The notes beneath the pieces are model-generated. The model was not told the origin of the DNA and did not search any database. It saw only the letters and a list, made by a program, of their open reading frames with translations. This document shows, piece by piece, positions 7,470 through 17,300 of a stretch of DNA of 64,000 nt. The stretch's first letter is position 1. Each line of letters starts with the position of its first letter. This stretch comes from Rarobacter incanus (GTDB taxonomy: Bacteria > Actinomycetota > Actinomycetes > Actinomycetales > Cellulomonadaceae), in assembly GCF_006715765.1 (NCBI RefSeq), contig NZ_VFNV01000001.1, forward strand, positions 2,418,001 to 2,482,000. Direction: 5' to 3'. The translations under genes and the position numbers were made by a program.

Positions 7470-9592
7470 CGGGCCCCCTCTTGCTCGTTGATGTAGGTGA
7501 TGCCGAACGCGAAGACCTGACGGAACTCCTGGCGGCGGGAGCCGAGGTCGAACTGGCTACCGGAACCCTTCTGGAAGATGTCGAGGCCGCGTCCGAGGAG
7601 GAGCTTCCAACCGTGGTCGGTGCGGATCGACCGGTCGTGGATCGTTTCGTCCCAGGTGACGGTGAACTGGATGCCGACGGTGGCGGCGCTGTCCTGGATG
7701 TCCTTGAGCATGAGGAGGTGCTGCTGGGCGTACTCGCCGCGGTCTTCCTTGGTCACCAGCGTCACTGCAATCTCGTCGGCGGGATTCTTGGCCGCTGCCA
7801 GCAGAGCCAGCAGATCGACGAGGTTGCGCCCCTGGTGCGGGAGCCGGATGTAGGGGTCAACGATGGTGATGTCTGTGGCACCGCGCAGATAGGGCATGAG
7901 CAGCGTCTCGTATGAGACTCCACGCTGGTTCTCCTGGAACTCGCGGTGCCCTTCGAACAGTGGCGCGGCTACCTCAGTCACGGACGGAACTGCAACAGCG
8001 GCCTCTTCTTGCGCGGGCTCCGACTCCGCCGACGGCTCTGCCTCGTGGTCGGTCTCGGGACGGCGCGCCTGGTAGTAGTCGGGGTACTCGTCCTCTTCCA
8101 GCGTGGTGACACTGCGCCAGGTGCCGGTCTTGTCGGAGTAGCCGAAGTTGACGGCGGCCATCGTGGTGTCAATCCGAAGAATCTGGTCCTTGACACGCTT
8201 GCGTCCTTCGACGGCGAAGCGCAGCAGTTCCTCGATCTCTTCTTGCGTGGCCTCGCCGCCTGGGTAGATGAGCTTCATCAGGCCGGAGAAGGTCTTGTGG
8301 ATGCCGTCGCGGTCTCGTGTGGAGATGTCCGAGCCGAGCGTGAAGTGCTGCTGGTAGCGGTCGGAGTAGTCGGTGTTGCGCATGGATCGCAGCACTTCGG
8401 CGATGTAGTCGACGACGAAGCCGAAGCCGGAGGAGAACATCTCGCTGCGGATCGTGTCTACCTCCCAGCCGGGGATGTAGAAGTGGAGCCGGTCGAGGTA
8501 GGCGGAGTCGTGGTATGCCTCGGGTAGCTCGTCGAACAGGTCTGAGTGCTTGAGCATGTAGGGCACGTTGTGGGAGGTGTTGCCCACGAACACCATCGAC
8601 GCTTCGGCTCCGAGGGTCTCGACGCCACGGGAGAACGACTTGTTCGCCATGTAGTTCTTCATGATGTCGACGAGCGCCTTATCGGTGCGCTTCTTCTTGC
8701 CGGCGAACTCGTCGAAGGCGACGACGTCCCAGTAGCCGACCAGGCCGATGCGGCCATTGGCGTTGTTGACGAATAGCTTCGGGACGGTGACTTCGCCACC
8801 GGAGATCAGCATGCCGTGGGGCGAGAACTCGGAGTAGATGTGTGACTTGCCGGTGCCCTTCGGCCCCAGCTCAATCAAGTTGTAGTTCCGTTCGACGAAC
8901 GGGATGAGACGCACGAGTTGCAGCAGCTTGGCACGCCGTCCGAACATCTCAGGGTTGAACCCGATGGACTGGATCAGCAGGTCGATCCACTCCTCAGTGT
9001 TGAACCCCTTCCGTGATGCGAGGTAGCCCTCGTAGTCGAAGCTCGACATCTGGATGGGCTTCAAGCTCCCCAGAATCCAGGGCACGACGCGGGCGTCGTC
9101 GCTATGGAAGTACTCGATGTCGCAGATGCACCACACGCCGCCGACCAGCAACTTGGGGTTCGCCTTCACTGTTGCAGGTTCGACGATCACGCCGCTGAGC
9201 CCGAGGTTGGCGAACGAGGCCTGGTACACGTCCTGCTTGTCGTTCAGGGTCACGGTGACCTTGTCGATGATCCGGTGGCGGCCCTTCTCGCGGATGGTGG
9301 ACTTCACCAGTTCTGACTCGTTGCGGTGCACGTAGTGGTCGGCGAGAATCTTGCGCACCGCGTCAATACCGGCCTGGATTGTTGCTTCGTCGTCGGAGGC
9401 GGCGTACTGGCCGAGCAGGTACTCCAGCACGTAGGAGGGGACGATCGCGTTGCCCTTGACGGCCTTCACGAGGTCTTTGCGGACGACGGAGCCGCCGAAC
9501 AGCAGGTTGATCTTGTAGTCAAGATCGCTCTGCTGTGGTGTAGCTGACTCGGCGTTGCGTTCCTCGCCGGAGTGGCTCTCGGTGTCCGTCAT
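7466..9592 (-). CDS. brxL: BrxL, AAA+ BREX protein with C-terminal MIT_C domain
   Basis: The start at 9592 (MTDTES) gives 708 residues, has AGAGGAAG upstream and lies 15 bases after the pglZ stop; an upstream in-frame start (9673) would overlap pglZ by 67 bp. Residues 25-470 are the BrxL core with Walker A GPKGTGKS at 243-250 and Walker B-like DVVAFDEFAG near 285. Residues 470-555 are an acidic, proline/alanine-rich linker. Residues 559-708 match the MIT_C (MITD1 C-terminal, phospholipase-D-like) pattern: DPYIRLPHQ, TIHDRSIRTDHGW, GRGLDIFQ and FDLG. Classical type 1 BrxL instead ends in a Lon-like domain. BrxL is a DNA-binding AAA+ ring needed for phage restriction in BREX (family knowledge). 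What MIT_C adds is unknown; DNA-end or membrane engagement are guesses. Confidence 0.9.
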   Translation of the reverse strand: MTDTESHSGEERNAESATPQQSDLDYKINLLFGGSVVRKDLVKAVKGNAIVPSYVLEYLLGQYAASDDEATIQAGIDAVRKILADHYVHRNESELVKSTIREKGRHRIIDKVTVTLNDKQDVYQASFANLGLSGVIVEPATVKANPKLLVGGVWCICDIEYFHSDDARVVPWILGSLKPIQMSSFDYEGYLASRKGFNTEEWIDLLIQSIGFNPEMFGRRAKLLQLVRLIPFVERNYNLIELGPKGTGKSHIYSEFSPHGMLISGGEVTVPKLFVNNANGRIGLVGYWDVVAFDEFAGKKKRTDKALVDIMKNYMANKSFSRGVETLGAEASMVFVGNTSHNVPYMLKHSDLFDELPEAYHDSAYLDRLHFYIPGWEVDTIRSEMFSSGFGFVVDYIAEVLRSMRNTDYSDRYQQHFTLGSDISTRDRDGIHKTFSGLMKLIYPGGEATQEEIEELLRFAVEGRKRVKDQILRIDTTMAAVNFGYSDKTGTWRSVTTLEEDEYPDYYQARRPETDHEAEPSAESEPAQEEAAVAVPSVTEVAAPLFEGHREFQENQRGVSYETLLMPYLRGATDITIVDPYIRLPHQGRNLVDLLALLAAAKNPADEIAVTLVTKEDRGEYAQQHLLMLKDIQDSAATVGIQFTVTWDETIHDRSIRTDHGWKLLLGRGLDIFQKGSGSQFDLGSRRQEFRQVFAFGITYINEQEGAR

Positions 9593-9606
9593 GGCTACTG
9601 CTTCCT

Positions 9607-12102
9607 CTAGAAATCGAAGTCCGATGTGAATGAGCGCTTGAGCAGGTACTGAGCCCGCTGGTAGACGCGCCACTGGGCGGTGTTGGGTATCTGCTCTTCG
9701 AGCCGGAACTCGACCGTGCGGTTATTGAACTCGTTGGCGTCCTGGCTGAGGAGCATCCGTGCACTCTGGTAGCGGTCGCGCTTGTCCTCGGAGGGCTGGT
9801 CGAAGAGCAGCTTGGGCTGATTCGAGATCAGCGTCTCGCCTACGTAGAGGCCAGCCCGTAGCGTGCGGGCCTGGACCTTCTCGCCAACCGGCTCGGACTG
9901 GAAGAGCTTCACGACGAGCTGGCCGGTGGTGATCTTGTCCGTTTCGGGCAGCACCTCGACGTTGACGGGCCGAGTGTCGCTCTTGCGCTTCTTGTTGACG
10001 GTGAGCACCGGCACGACGATCTCCTGGAGCGCGGCGCCGCCGTGGACGAAGCGGGAGCCCGCCCCCGGCAGCTTGAGTCGATGGATCGACTTGGGAATCT
10101 GCACCTCAAGGTCGCTGCTTAGCCCGAGCTGTTCAGGCTCGAACTTCCGGAACGCGGGATCATCCTTGAGTCCTCGCCCGAGCACGTATCGGCGGTTCGT
10201 CACGACGAGCTCGTCGCCCTGCGGCTTGGTCGAGAGGTAGGAGGCATCGGCGAGCGCGGTGTCCTGGTAGAGGAAGCCGTGGTCAGCGGTCACCAGGATG
10301 TTCGTGGCGTTCGCGTTCGTCAGTCGCTTGATGAGGTCGACCAGTTCGCGCAACGCGTCATTGGCGGCCTCGAACACCTGACGTTCGGTGCGGGCCTTGT
10401 CGCCTGCGGCGTCAATCCGGTCGTGGTACACGTACAGCACCTGGTGCGCGCCGTAGAGTTCGCGCAGCTCGCCGCGCGGCATCGCGAGAACGTCCTCGGC
10501 CTGGATCGCGAACCCGTCCACCGAGGCCAGTACCTTGTTGCGGTTCGCCGTCCCGTCGGAACGCTGGCCGTCGACGAGCACCGGGTCACCATCGTGCGAG
10601 TGCGCCAGCATCTTGTGCGGAAGCAAGGCGGCCATGCCGAGTTGGGTGTAGCTCGGTAGCACACCGAGCATCGCGTCAAGCTCCGCGTCGAAGCGGTCTT
10701 CCTGACGGATACGTGAACCTAGTTCGTCGGCGACCTCGTAACGCAGCGCATCGGAGATGATGACCACGGCCTTCCGGTTGCCCTTCCTGATGACGGGCTC
10801 GACGTGATCGACGAAGAACCTTGTCTGCGGGCGCAGTGCAACCGATCGCCAGTCAGTCACGGCATCAACTTGCTGCTGCCAGGCGTTGCCGAGCTCGTAG
10901 AGGTATCGGTTCGCGTAGTGCTTCTCCACCTCGACCCGGAGCGCTTCGAGCGGGCCTGCGTACTCGGTTGTGCGGGCGGCAAAGTGGAACTGTCGGTAGA
11001 GCTGGTCGATGCGGAACCAGTGCTTGCGGTATCGGTCGAGTCCGTCATCGAGCGACGCGATCTCGAATCTCGCCATTGCGAGATCGCTCAGCAGGTCGGA
11101 AGCAGCGGAGAGCGCCGCGTAGAGTTCCCGGTACCCATCGACCCAGATGCTGCTCTGTCGGGCGCGGATCGTCTCGGACACCTCGCGTGCGCTCATGGTC
11201 CGCTCGACGATTGCATGCGCCAGCACGCTGATGATCTTGCGCTCCACGTCCTCAAAGAGATCGTTGCCCACTAGTTCGGCCAGCTCGGCATCCTCGATGC
11301 TGCTGGCGTAGTTGAGGCTTTCTGCTGTGCGCCGAGCCAGGGTGGCGAGGGCATCGGCGCTGCGCCGGTCGTTGCGTAGGCTCGCGAAGTCGAGCTGGAT
11401 ATTGCGCAGAGCTCCGGGTGTGTCCGACGCGAACCCGTTGATTGCCTGCCGGAACATCCACAGCACGAAGTCCTCGACGCTGGGCTCGCTTGCTTCGTAG
11501 TCGTAAATCTTGGCAACGCCGGACCAGTGGAAGCTGTCGAGCCCCTGCTCGGCCAGCGCGTCGTACTTGGTGCGCGCGCCACGCGCGTTCTCGATCAGCA
11601 ATGCGCGCGTGAGCTCCAGCATGCTGTGCTCGCGCTGACCAAGCACCACGGCTGACATCTTCGCCCGCAACCTGTCGGCGTCATCGTCAGTCGTGAGCAG
11701 GGCCTTGAGACTCTGGACTCTCTTGGCGGCACGGAAGAACTTCTCGTGCTCCCGCACCACACCGTCGATCCCGCTACCGCTGAGACCGAGGTCCTGGCTC
11801 ACAAGCGCGGTCCGGTCAGCGGTGAAGACTCCGTAGGCAAGCTCAAGATCGAGCAGCCAGTTGCCAGTACCCGGAGGCACCGGGGCGCCTCGGTAGAGGA
11901 GAAACTTGCCCACGGGCTCGTCGTGGAGGACGCGGTTCTTCACCGCGTACTCGTTGTTCTCGACCCGCACGGTGGTCACGCCGAGGAGATCAAGCGCGTC
12001 AAGGTCGGCGGCATACTCGCCGTCGACGTCGTGCCAGAAGACCAGGCGCTGTGACTCGAACCTCTGCTCCAGGTGAGGCAGGACGGCACTGAGCGAACTC
12101 AT
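9607..12102 (-). CDS. pglZ: BREX protein PglZ (alkaline-phosphatase superfamily)
   Basis: The 831-residue protein is the size of type 1 PglZ. The alkaline-phosphatase-like core shows VVIISDALRYEVADELG near residue 449 and the metal-binding TADHGFLY near residue 606. A long helical N-terminal region is typical of the family. PglZ is essential for BREX function and for methylation by PglX, though its substrate is uncertain in general. The ATG overlaps the stop of the AlbA_2-like gene (ATGA), so translation is coupled. Nothing looks broken. Confidence 0.93.
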   Translation of the reverse strand: MSSLSAVLPHLEQRFESQRLVFWHDVDGEYAADLDALDLLGVTTVRVENNEYAVKNRVLHDEPVGKFLLYRGAPVPPGTGNWLLDLELAYGVFTADRTALVSQDLGLSGSGIDGVVREHEKFFRAAKRVQSLKALLTTDDDADRLRAKMSAVVLGQREHSMLELTRALLIENARGARTKYDALAEQGLDSFHWSGVAKIYDYEASEPSVEDFVLWMFRQAINGFASDTPGALRNIQLDFASLRNDRRSADALATLARRTAESLNYASSIEDAELAELVGNDLFEDVERKIISVLAHAIVERTMSAREVSETIRARQSSIWVDGYRELYAALSAASDLLSDLAMARFEIASLDDGLDRYRKHWFRIDQLYRQFHFAARTTEYAGPLEALRVEVEKHYANRYLYELGNAWQQQVDAVTDWRSVALRPQTRFFVDHVEPVIRKGNRKAVVIISDALRYEVADELGSRIRQEDRFDAELDAMLGVLPSYTQLGMAALLPHKMLAHSHDGDPVLVDGQRSDGTANRNKVLASVDGFAIQAEDVLAMPRGELRELYGAHQVLYVYHDRIDAAGDKARTERQVFEAANDALRELVDLIKRLTNANATNILVTADHGFLYQDTALADASYLSTKPQGDELVVTNRRYVLGRGLKDDPAFRKFEPEQLGLSSDLEVQIPKSIHRLKLPGAGSRFVHGGAALQEIVVPVLTVNKKRKSDTRPVNVEVLPETDKITTGQLVVKLFQSEPVGEKVQARTLRAGLYVGETLISNQPKLLFDQPSEDKRDRYQSARMLLSQDANEFNNRTVEFRLEEQIPNTAQWRVYQRAQYLLKRSFTSDFDF

Positions 12103-13580
12103 TCGGCGTCCTCCTGCCCAGCTAGCGCGACGAGACCGAGCTCCGTGATCCGATAGCGCTGGTCTCGACTCGTGGGCTTGTCAGGGAGTGTGCGCTCCAG
12201 CAGCCCTGACTCAAGGAGCGGCTCGATGTGTCGACGGAACGCGCGAGTCTGGTTCGTGATGCCCAGCGCCGCCATGAGATCCGCGCGGCTCGCTGGATCA
12301 ACTCGGACCTGACGAAGAACTACAACCTCGGTCGACGAGAGGCTGGCTACCGGCCGACTTGGCGCCTCATCTTGGTGCCTTAGTGCCTGATCTTGGTGCT
12401 TCGCATCGGCACCAAGACCCGCGTCCGGTGCATGGGACGGCACGTAGATCGTGAACCGAAGCCGATCCATGACCTCTTCAACGCGCGGCTCAGGCAGCCC
12501 AGCCTCAGCGATCTGGTCATAGACGCGCTGGACACCGGTGCCCCACTGCTCCATGATCCCGGCCTCACGGAAGATGCGCGCGAGCGAGGGATTCCGCAGC
12601 CGAGAAGCGCGTCGCATCGACTCCACCGTCATCCCCGGCAGGAGCAAGCCAGGGCTGTCGACCTGGATTCGGTCGTCGTAGAACCCGACCCGGATGGGCG
12701 TCCCGCGTTCGGCATAGCTGGCATGCACCAGAGCGTTGACGACGACCTCGCGGATCGCCTCGACCGGGATCGAGTACGAATCACGTCGGCGCACTTCACC
12801 GAACACCGCCGACTTGTAGGCGTGCTTGAGGAGGAACTCCATGACCCGATCCACGGCAAGCGGCATCGGGCCGTGAATCTCGGTCTGATCGAAGATGTCG
12901 GTCCCACTGGGACCCCGCAACCGGCCGCACTGGACCCACGCGGACGGCAGAAATCGGGCGGGGTCGGGGCACGCGGCAAGAAGGCCCGCATACGTCGGGA
13001 CGATCTCCTCTCCCTGCTTGACTGCGAGCCCGAGCGCGACGAGATCATCGACATCGGTACTGCGCCCGCGCAGCTCCGACAGCGCCTTCAGATCGAGATC
13101 ATCCAGCGAGGCTCGTGGCTCAGGCAGGTCTTCGAACGCGACACCACGCGCGCTGCGCTCAAGTTCTGCCACCAGCGCAGGGTCGGCTTGCCGCGTCGTC
13201 GATCCTAGTCGAACATACACGCCGTGCTCGGGGCCTTGATCGGTCATGAAGTGCGGACGTCGGGTGCTCAAGGGCACGTCCACCACGAGGATTGTCGCCT
13301 CGCCAATGGTCACGAGGTCGATGGCCGGCACCAGCTGCGGCGAGATGCGATCCGCGATCAGACTGGTGATACGTTCTTCCTCCGTGAGGGGGTCGGCCAC
13401 GCCGACGACCGTGCCGTCGTCGTCGACTCCGATGACCAGGCGGCCACCTGCGGAGTTTGCGAAGGCGACAATCGTGCGCAACGGCTTCGTCGGTGACGAC
13501 AGGTCACGCTTGAACTCCAGGGTCTTCCCTTCAAGCGCCTGGAGGCGGCCGTTGGCATCAAGTTTCCCGAGCTGCTCCAT
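12099..13580 (-). CDS. AlbA_2/Schlafen-type DNA-binding protein with GHKL-like ATPase domain (BREX accessory)
   Basis: The 493-residue protein starts with an AlbA_2/Schlafen-like fold: LEFKRDLSS near residue 22, AFANSAGGRLVIGVDDDG near 40-57, and YVRLGSTTRQAD. The middle resembles the HATPase_c_4 domain of COG2865 proteins (IREVVVNALVHASYAERG, DRIQVDSPGLLLPGMT, WGTGVQRV). The end is a winged-helix region (VDPASRADLMAALGITNQT). Proteins of this type are often annotated as RecG-like or transcriptional regulators. Genes of this family are known inserts in BREX islands, but their role is not established; nucleic-acid sensing or regulation is plausible. It lies 3 bp downstream of the membrane protein gene and is fused by ATGA to pglZ, so it belongs to the operon rather than being a passenger. 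Confidence 0.8.
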   Translation of the reverse strand: MEQLGKLDANGRLQALEGKTLEFKRDLSSPTKPLRTIVAFANSAGGRLVIGVDDDGTVVGVADPLTEEERITSLIADRISPQLVPAIDLVTIGEATILVVDVPLSTRRPHFMTDQGPEHGVYVRLGSTTRQADPALVAELERSARGVAFEDLPEPRASLDDLDLKALSELRGRSTDVDDLVALGLAVKQGEEIVPTYAGLLAACPDPARFLPSAWVQCGRLRGPSGTDIFDQTEIHGPMPLAVDRVMEFLLKHAYKSAVFGEVRRRDSYSIPVEAIREVVVNALVHASYAERGTPIRVGFYDDRIQVDSPGLLLPGMTVESMRRASRLRNPSLARIFREAGIMEQWGTGVQRVYDQIAEAGLPEPRVEEVMDRLRFTIYVPSHAPDAGLGADAKHQDQALRHQDEAPSRPVASLSSTEVVVLRQVRVDPASRADLMAALGITNQTRAFRRHIEPLLESGLLERTLPDKPTSRDQRYRITELGLVALAGQEDAE

Positions 13581-13583
13581 TCG

Positions 13584-14381
13584 TCATCGCCTCCCTGTCC
13601 ATCGCGCTCGACTACGCCGCGCTCTCATGGTTGGCTTACGTCGCGCTCCTCGAACGCTCACCGACTCGCTAAGGCCTTCTAGGCGCGAGTCGACTCTCTC
13701 GACGGCTGCGGCAATCTTCCGTTGCGCTTCGGTCTGCCATTTGAGCTGATTCCAGTTCTTGTTGTCGTAGTCGTCATCCGCGAGTGCGTCTGCCCATTGA
13801 CCGAGGTCGAGAACCATCTGTTCGTCCTCGCCGAATGGCTCGCCGCGTGGGTCACGGTAACGTGCGACAACGGTGTACCGCTTGGGCATCAAGTCGTCCG
13901 ACCAATAGTCTGAGGCGCGGCCCACGGAGTAGCGCACCGTGCGACCTGGTGCGAGGAACGGGATCACACCGTTGACCAAGTTCCGTTCGATCGCCTGCCC
14001 ATGCCGCTCGTCGAGCGCTTGCGGCTTCGGGTCCCAGGTCAGCTCTACGTTGTGAGCCGGCGCTTGTCCGATGTTCCGTACCTCAATGAGCAGAAGGATC
14101 GACTTGAAGGCAAAGTCAACGACAACGTAGGGACGAGTCAGTTCCCGCTGAGCTTGCTGGTGAGCGGCTAGCTGGGCGAGCGCGACGGATGCAGCGACGG
14201 CAGCGATGAGAAACGTGAAGAAGGTCCAGATGGCTTGCCAATCTGATCCATCCGGCCATGGCCAACGGAGAAGCTTGCCAGCGAGCCAGGTGACAACGAA
14301 GAGGATCGCGACTGTCGCCAATCCCCAGGCAGCGCTCTTGCGCTGGGACCACGGGCGTCCTTGCTGAGGATCGTTACTCAC
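13584..14381 (-). CDS. Membrane protein of the BREX operon, function unknown
   Basis: The 265-residue protein has two hydrophobic helices near the N-terminus (about residues 17-36 and 48-68, AAWGLATVAILFVVTWLAG and FLIAAVAASVALAQLAAH). A cytoplasmic or outward beta-rich domain follows (PYVVVDFAFKSILLLIEVRNIG...), then a charged helical C-terminus with many Arg/Lys. I recognise no enzyme motif. The start codon lies inside the last codons of pglX (8-bp overlap), so it is translationally coupled to the methyltransferase. Membrane anchors occur in several defence systems as effectors or sensors. Here that is only a possibility. Confidence 0.75.
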   Translation of the reverse strand: MSNDPQQGRPWSQRKSAAWGLATVAILFVVTWLAGKLLRWPWPDGSDWQAIWTFFTFLIAAVAASVALAQLAAHQQAQRELTRPYVVVDFAFKSILLLIEVRNIGQAPAHNVELTWDPKPQALDERHGQAIERNLVNGVIPFLAPGRTVRYSVGRASDYWSDDLMPKRYTVVARYRDPRGEPFGEDEQMVLDLGQWADALADDDYDNKNWNQLKWQTEAQRKIAAAVERVDSRLEGLSESVSVRGARRKPTMRARRSRARWTGRR

Positions 14382-17300
14382 GATTGGCCTCCAAGCCTGC
14401 GATCTTCTTGAGGGCCGGGTAGAACTTCGGATAGTTGGCCTTCACCCCATCATCGAGGTCGATGGCGACCTGCTGAGACGCCAGCGGGTAGAGCACGTCA
14501 TGCTCGTACTCGCTGAGTTCCACCAGCACCTTGCGGAGCCGCTCGGCTTCCTTCAGTGCCGCTGCCTTCTCGCGAGGTGTACCGTCCCCGGCTGCGAGAC
14601 GCTCCTGATGCTGGAGGTTCGCCTCCAGCTTCGACTCGAACTCGCGCAGGTACTCGTTCAGCACCGTTGAGACCGTGGACGGCGTGTAGCGGTGCATGTA
14701 GATCAGCGCGTTGAACGATCCTTTCGGGCTGGAGAACAGCCAGTAGATCGGGCGCTTCTTGTAGCGCTTCACATGGTCGTCGTAGAACCTCGACCGCCCG
14801 GCACGGGTAACGAAGTACTCCCTCAGATTCTTGACCCCAAGCGACTCCTCAACGAACCGGAGATTGTCCTCGAAGTGCTGCTCTCCGAAAGCCGCTCGCA
14901 GGAACTGGCGAAGACGCGCCACGATGTCGTCCTCGAACCAGTCGCCATCGACGATCGGGAGAACGTTGTCTGCATCGGGAGCGAAGGTCGGCGCCGACAC
15001 CTTCGCGATGTAGTCCTGAAGCGTTGCCCCCTGGTCGGCGAGGATCAAGCCTGGCTTGTCGAGGCTGTATCGACCGAACATGCAGCCGACTGCATAGGAC
15101 ACAAGCTCAGAGATGGAGTCTAGATTCTCTAGCTCCAGATACTCTTCGATCTTCTTGCCAGGGCCGTAGCGAAACTCAACGTTTCGTGCCAACGACACAC
15201 GATGGAGGGCCACATCGACATCCACTTCGTGCTCAAGTCCGTAGGCTTCAGCGGTCGTCCGGTTGTTCTCACTCTCGCGGGCCTGCTGAGAAGACGCGAA
15301 CGTGGCCCAATGCGCTGAGACTGCGGCCGCGCGATCACCGAGATCGATTTCGGCTGGTTTGCCCTGATCTATGCGCAGACTCGAACCAACGAAATTCCAT
15401 GATGTCTCGAACGAGTCCCAGTCCATCCTTGCCGCACTGATCATCTGTTCGACCGTCGCGCGCGGCGCTCCTGCGCAAACTGGCAAGCCAGCCATCTCAT
15501 CCACGTTGTAGTTCAAGGTCGGAGAGGTGGCCTTCAGTAGCGATAGCGCGACAATTGAATTTGCGAATCCAATAACGTCTGCACTTATCTCCTCTGACTC
15601 TATGAAGAGTCCTCTTGATGCGTTGTCGAAGGCAAACCCTACGGGGTACATGCGGAACGCTGGGTCTCCCGAACTCACCGCAGTCATGCCGATGTGCTTT
15701 CGGAAAAAGTACTCGGTGTTCTGGGGACGTGCGCTGGGGTTCTTGCGAACCGAGTTACCATTGGACTCCCAGTCCAGTACGAACTCCTGATTTCCGTACC
15801 ATTTGCGGAAGTCTCCACCTTTGTCGTATGGAATCCAACGGGCACTGCGCTCAGCCAACTGCGCTGCCGACTCGCAGTTGGTAGCCAGTCGGTTGCCGCT
15901 GACTTCCCACCATCTCCGCAGGTAACGATTAACATCACCAGTTTGGAGTCCTACCTTCGGTTCGGCGATAGTTCGAAGAGGTTTCCCCACCGTGAATGCG
16001 TTTCGCATGGCACTGGAAAGCCAGTAGGCGAATGGATGCCCTGGAACCTTTGCAAAGTCACCGGGGTTGACACGGTGCATGTGCCGCTCCATGCCATCAG
16101 TCGTTCCGCTAGGCTCCGCCTTCCTTCTTCGATCCGCCTGTATGATCTCAAGCGCCTTAGGTCCTTGAACATTCGGGCCAATGAAGTCAGACAGCCGCAC
16201 GAAGGCTGCGGATACGTCCCGATGGCCACGCTGTGCCACGTACGCACAGATCGGCACTGTCGCTCCATCAAAGCCCGAATACTCCAACTGAATTAGCGAC
16301 ATGACTGTTTCTCGCTCGACCAGACGCTTCCGTATGGGCAGATAGGAGCCGATGAACATCCAAACGAATGGGGTCATAAGCCCCACAAGCCCACCGGCGA
16401 CCGCTGCGTCAAGGCATCGGTGAATAAACATCGCGAACAAGTCGGACTTCGAGTCCGCATACTCCAACTTGGCAAATGCGGCGAGGGCTGGGTCCATATT
16501 TTTCGACCCCATGTAGGGCGGGTTCGCCACGACCACGGCATAGCGGGGTGTGAGGAACTCGGCCTGCCGCAAAGCGCGCCTAGCCCGCTGGATGATGTTA
16601 TCGAAGATCAAGTCGCCCTTGTCGTCAAGCGTCGACACATGTTGGGCAAGTCGGAGGCTCAGGTCTGGATCGGGGTCGATGAGGGCACCGAGCAAATCAG
16701 CTCTAGCGAACTGGTTCCAGAACGCTTGCTCTGCGTGCTTGTCGCCGCCTCTGGTGACGAGGGAGTCCAAGTCGTCGGGACTAAACGCAATCGGACCAAT
16801 GACGCAGATGTTCGGCTCGACCCGCCTGCTGAGGAACGTGCGCTGCCTCGCACGAGCCTTCATTGTGAGCGCGAAGGCTGCCAGTGCGCCTGCGCGCGGG
16901 TCGATCTCGGTGCCGTAGATGTTGTGGGTAAGGATCAGTTCGGGAATCTCGGAGGGTGCGTAGCCTTCTTCTTCGTAGATCGCGTAGAGCAGGTCGAAGG
17001 CGTAGGTGAGCATGTGGCCGGAGCCGCAGGCAGGGTCGATGATCTTCAGTTCCTCGGGGCTGCTGATCGTGAGGAAGTCTGTCTCCTCATCAAGAGGGGC
17101 GACGTAGTAGTCCATCTGCTCGATGAGCCGAGAGGACGGATGGTTGAGCATCCAGAGGCGGCCGAGGGAGTTCTCGACGAGATAACGAACGATCCAGTGT
17201 GGGGTGAAGAGCTGGGTCGCGGCGGGAATCTCAGCGGTGCCTGCCTTCTTGCCTTTCTTAAATCCGGCGAAGACTTCGTCTTTCCGCTCAGCGATGTAGA

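Noticed and set aside
9593-9673. Longer BrxL start at 9673
   Set aside because: It would overlap pglZ by 67 bp. ATG 9592 has a ribosome binding site and fits the family N-terminus.
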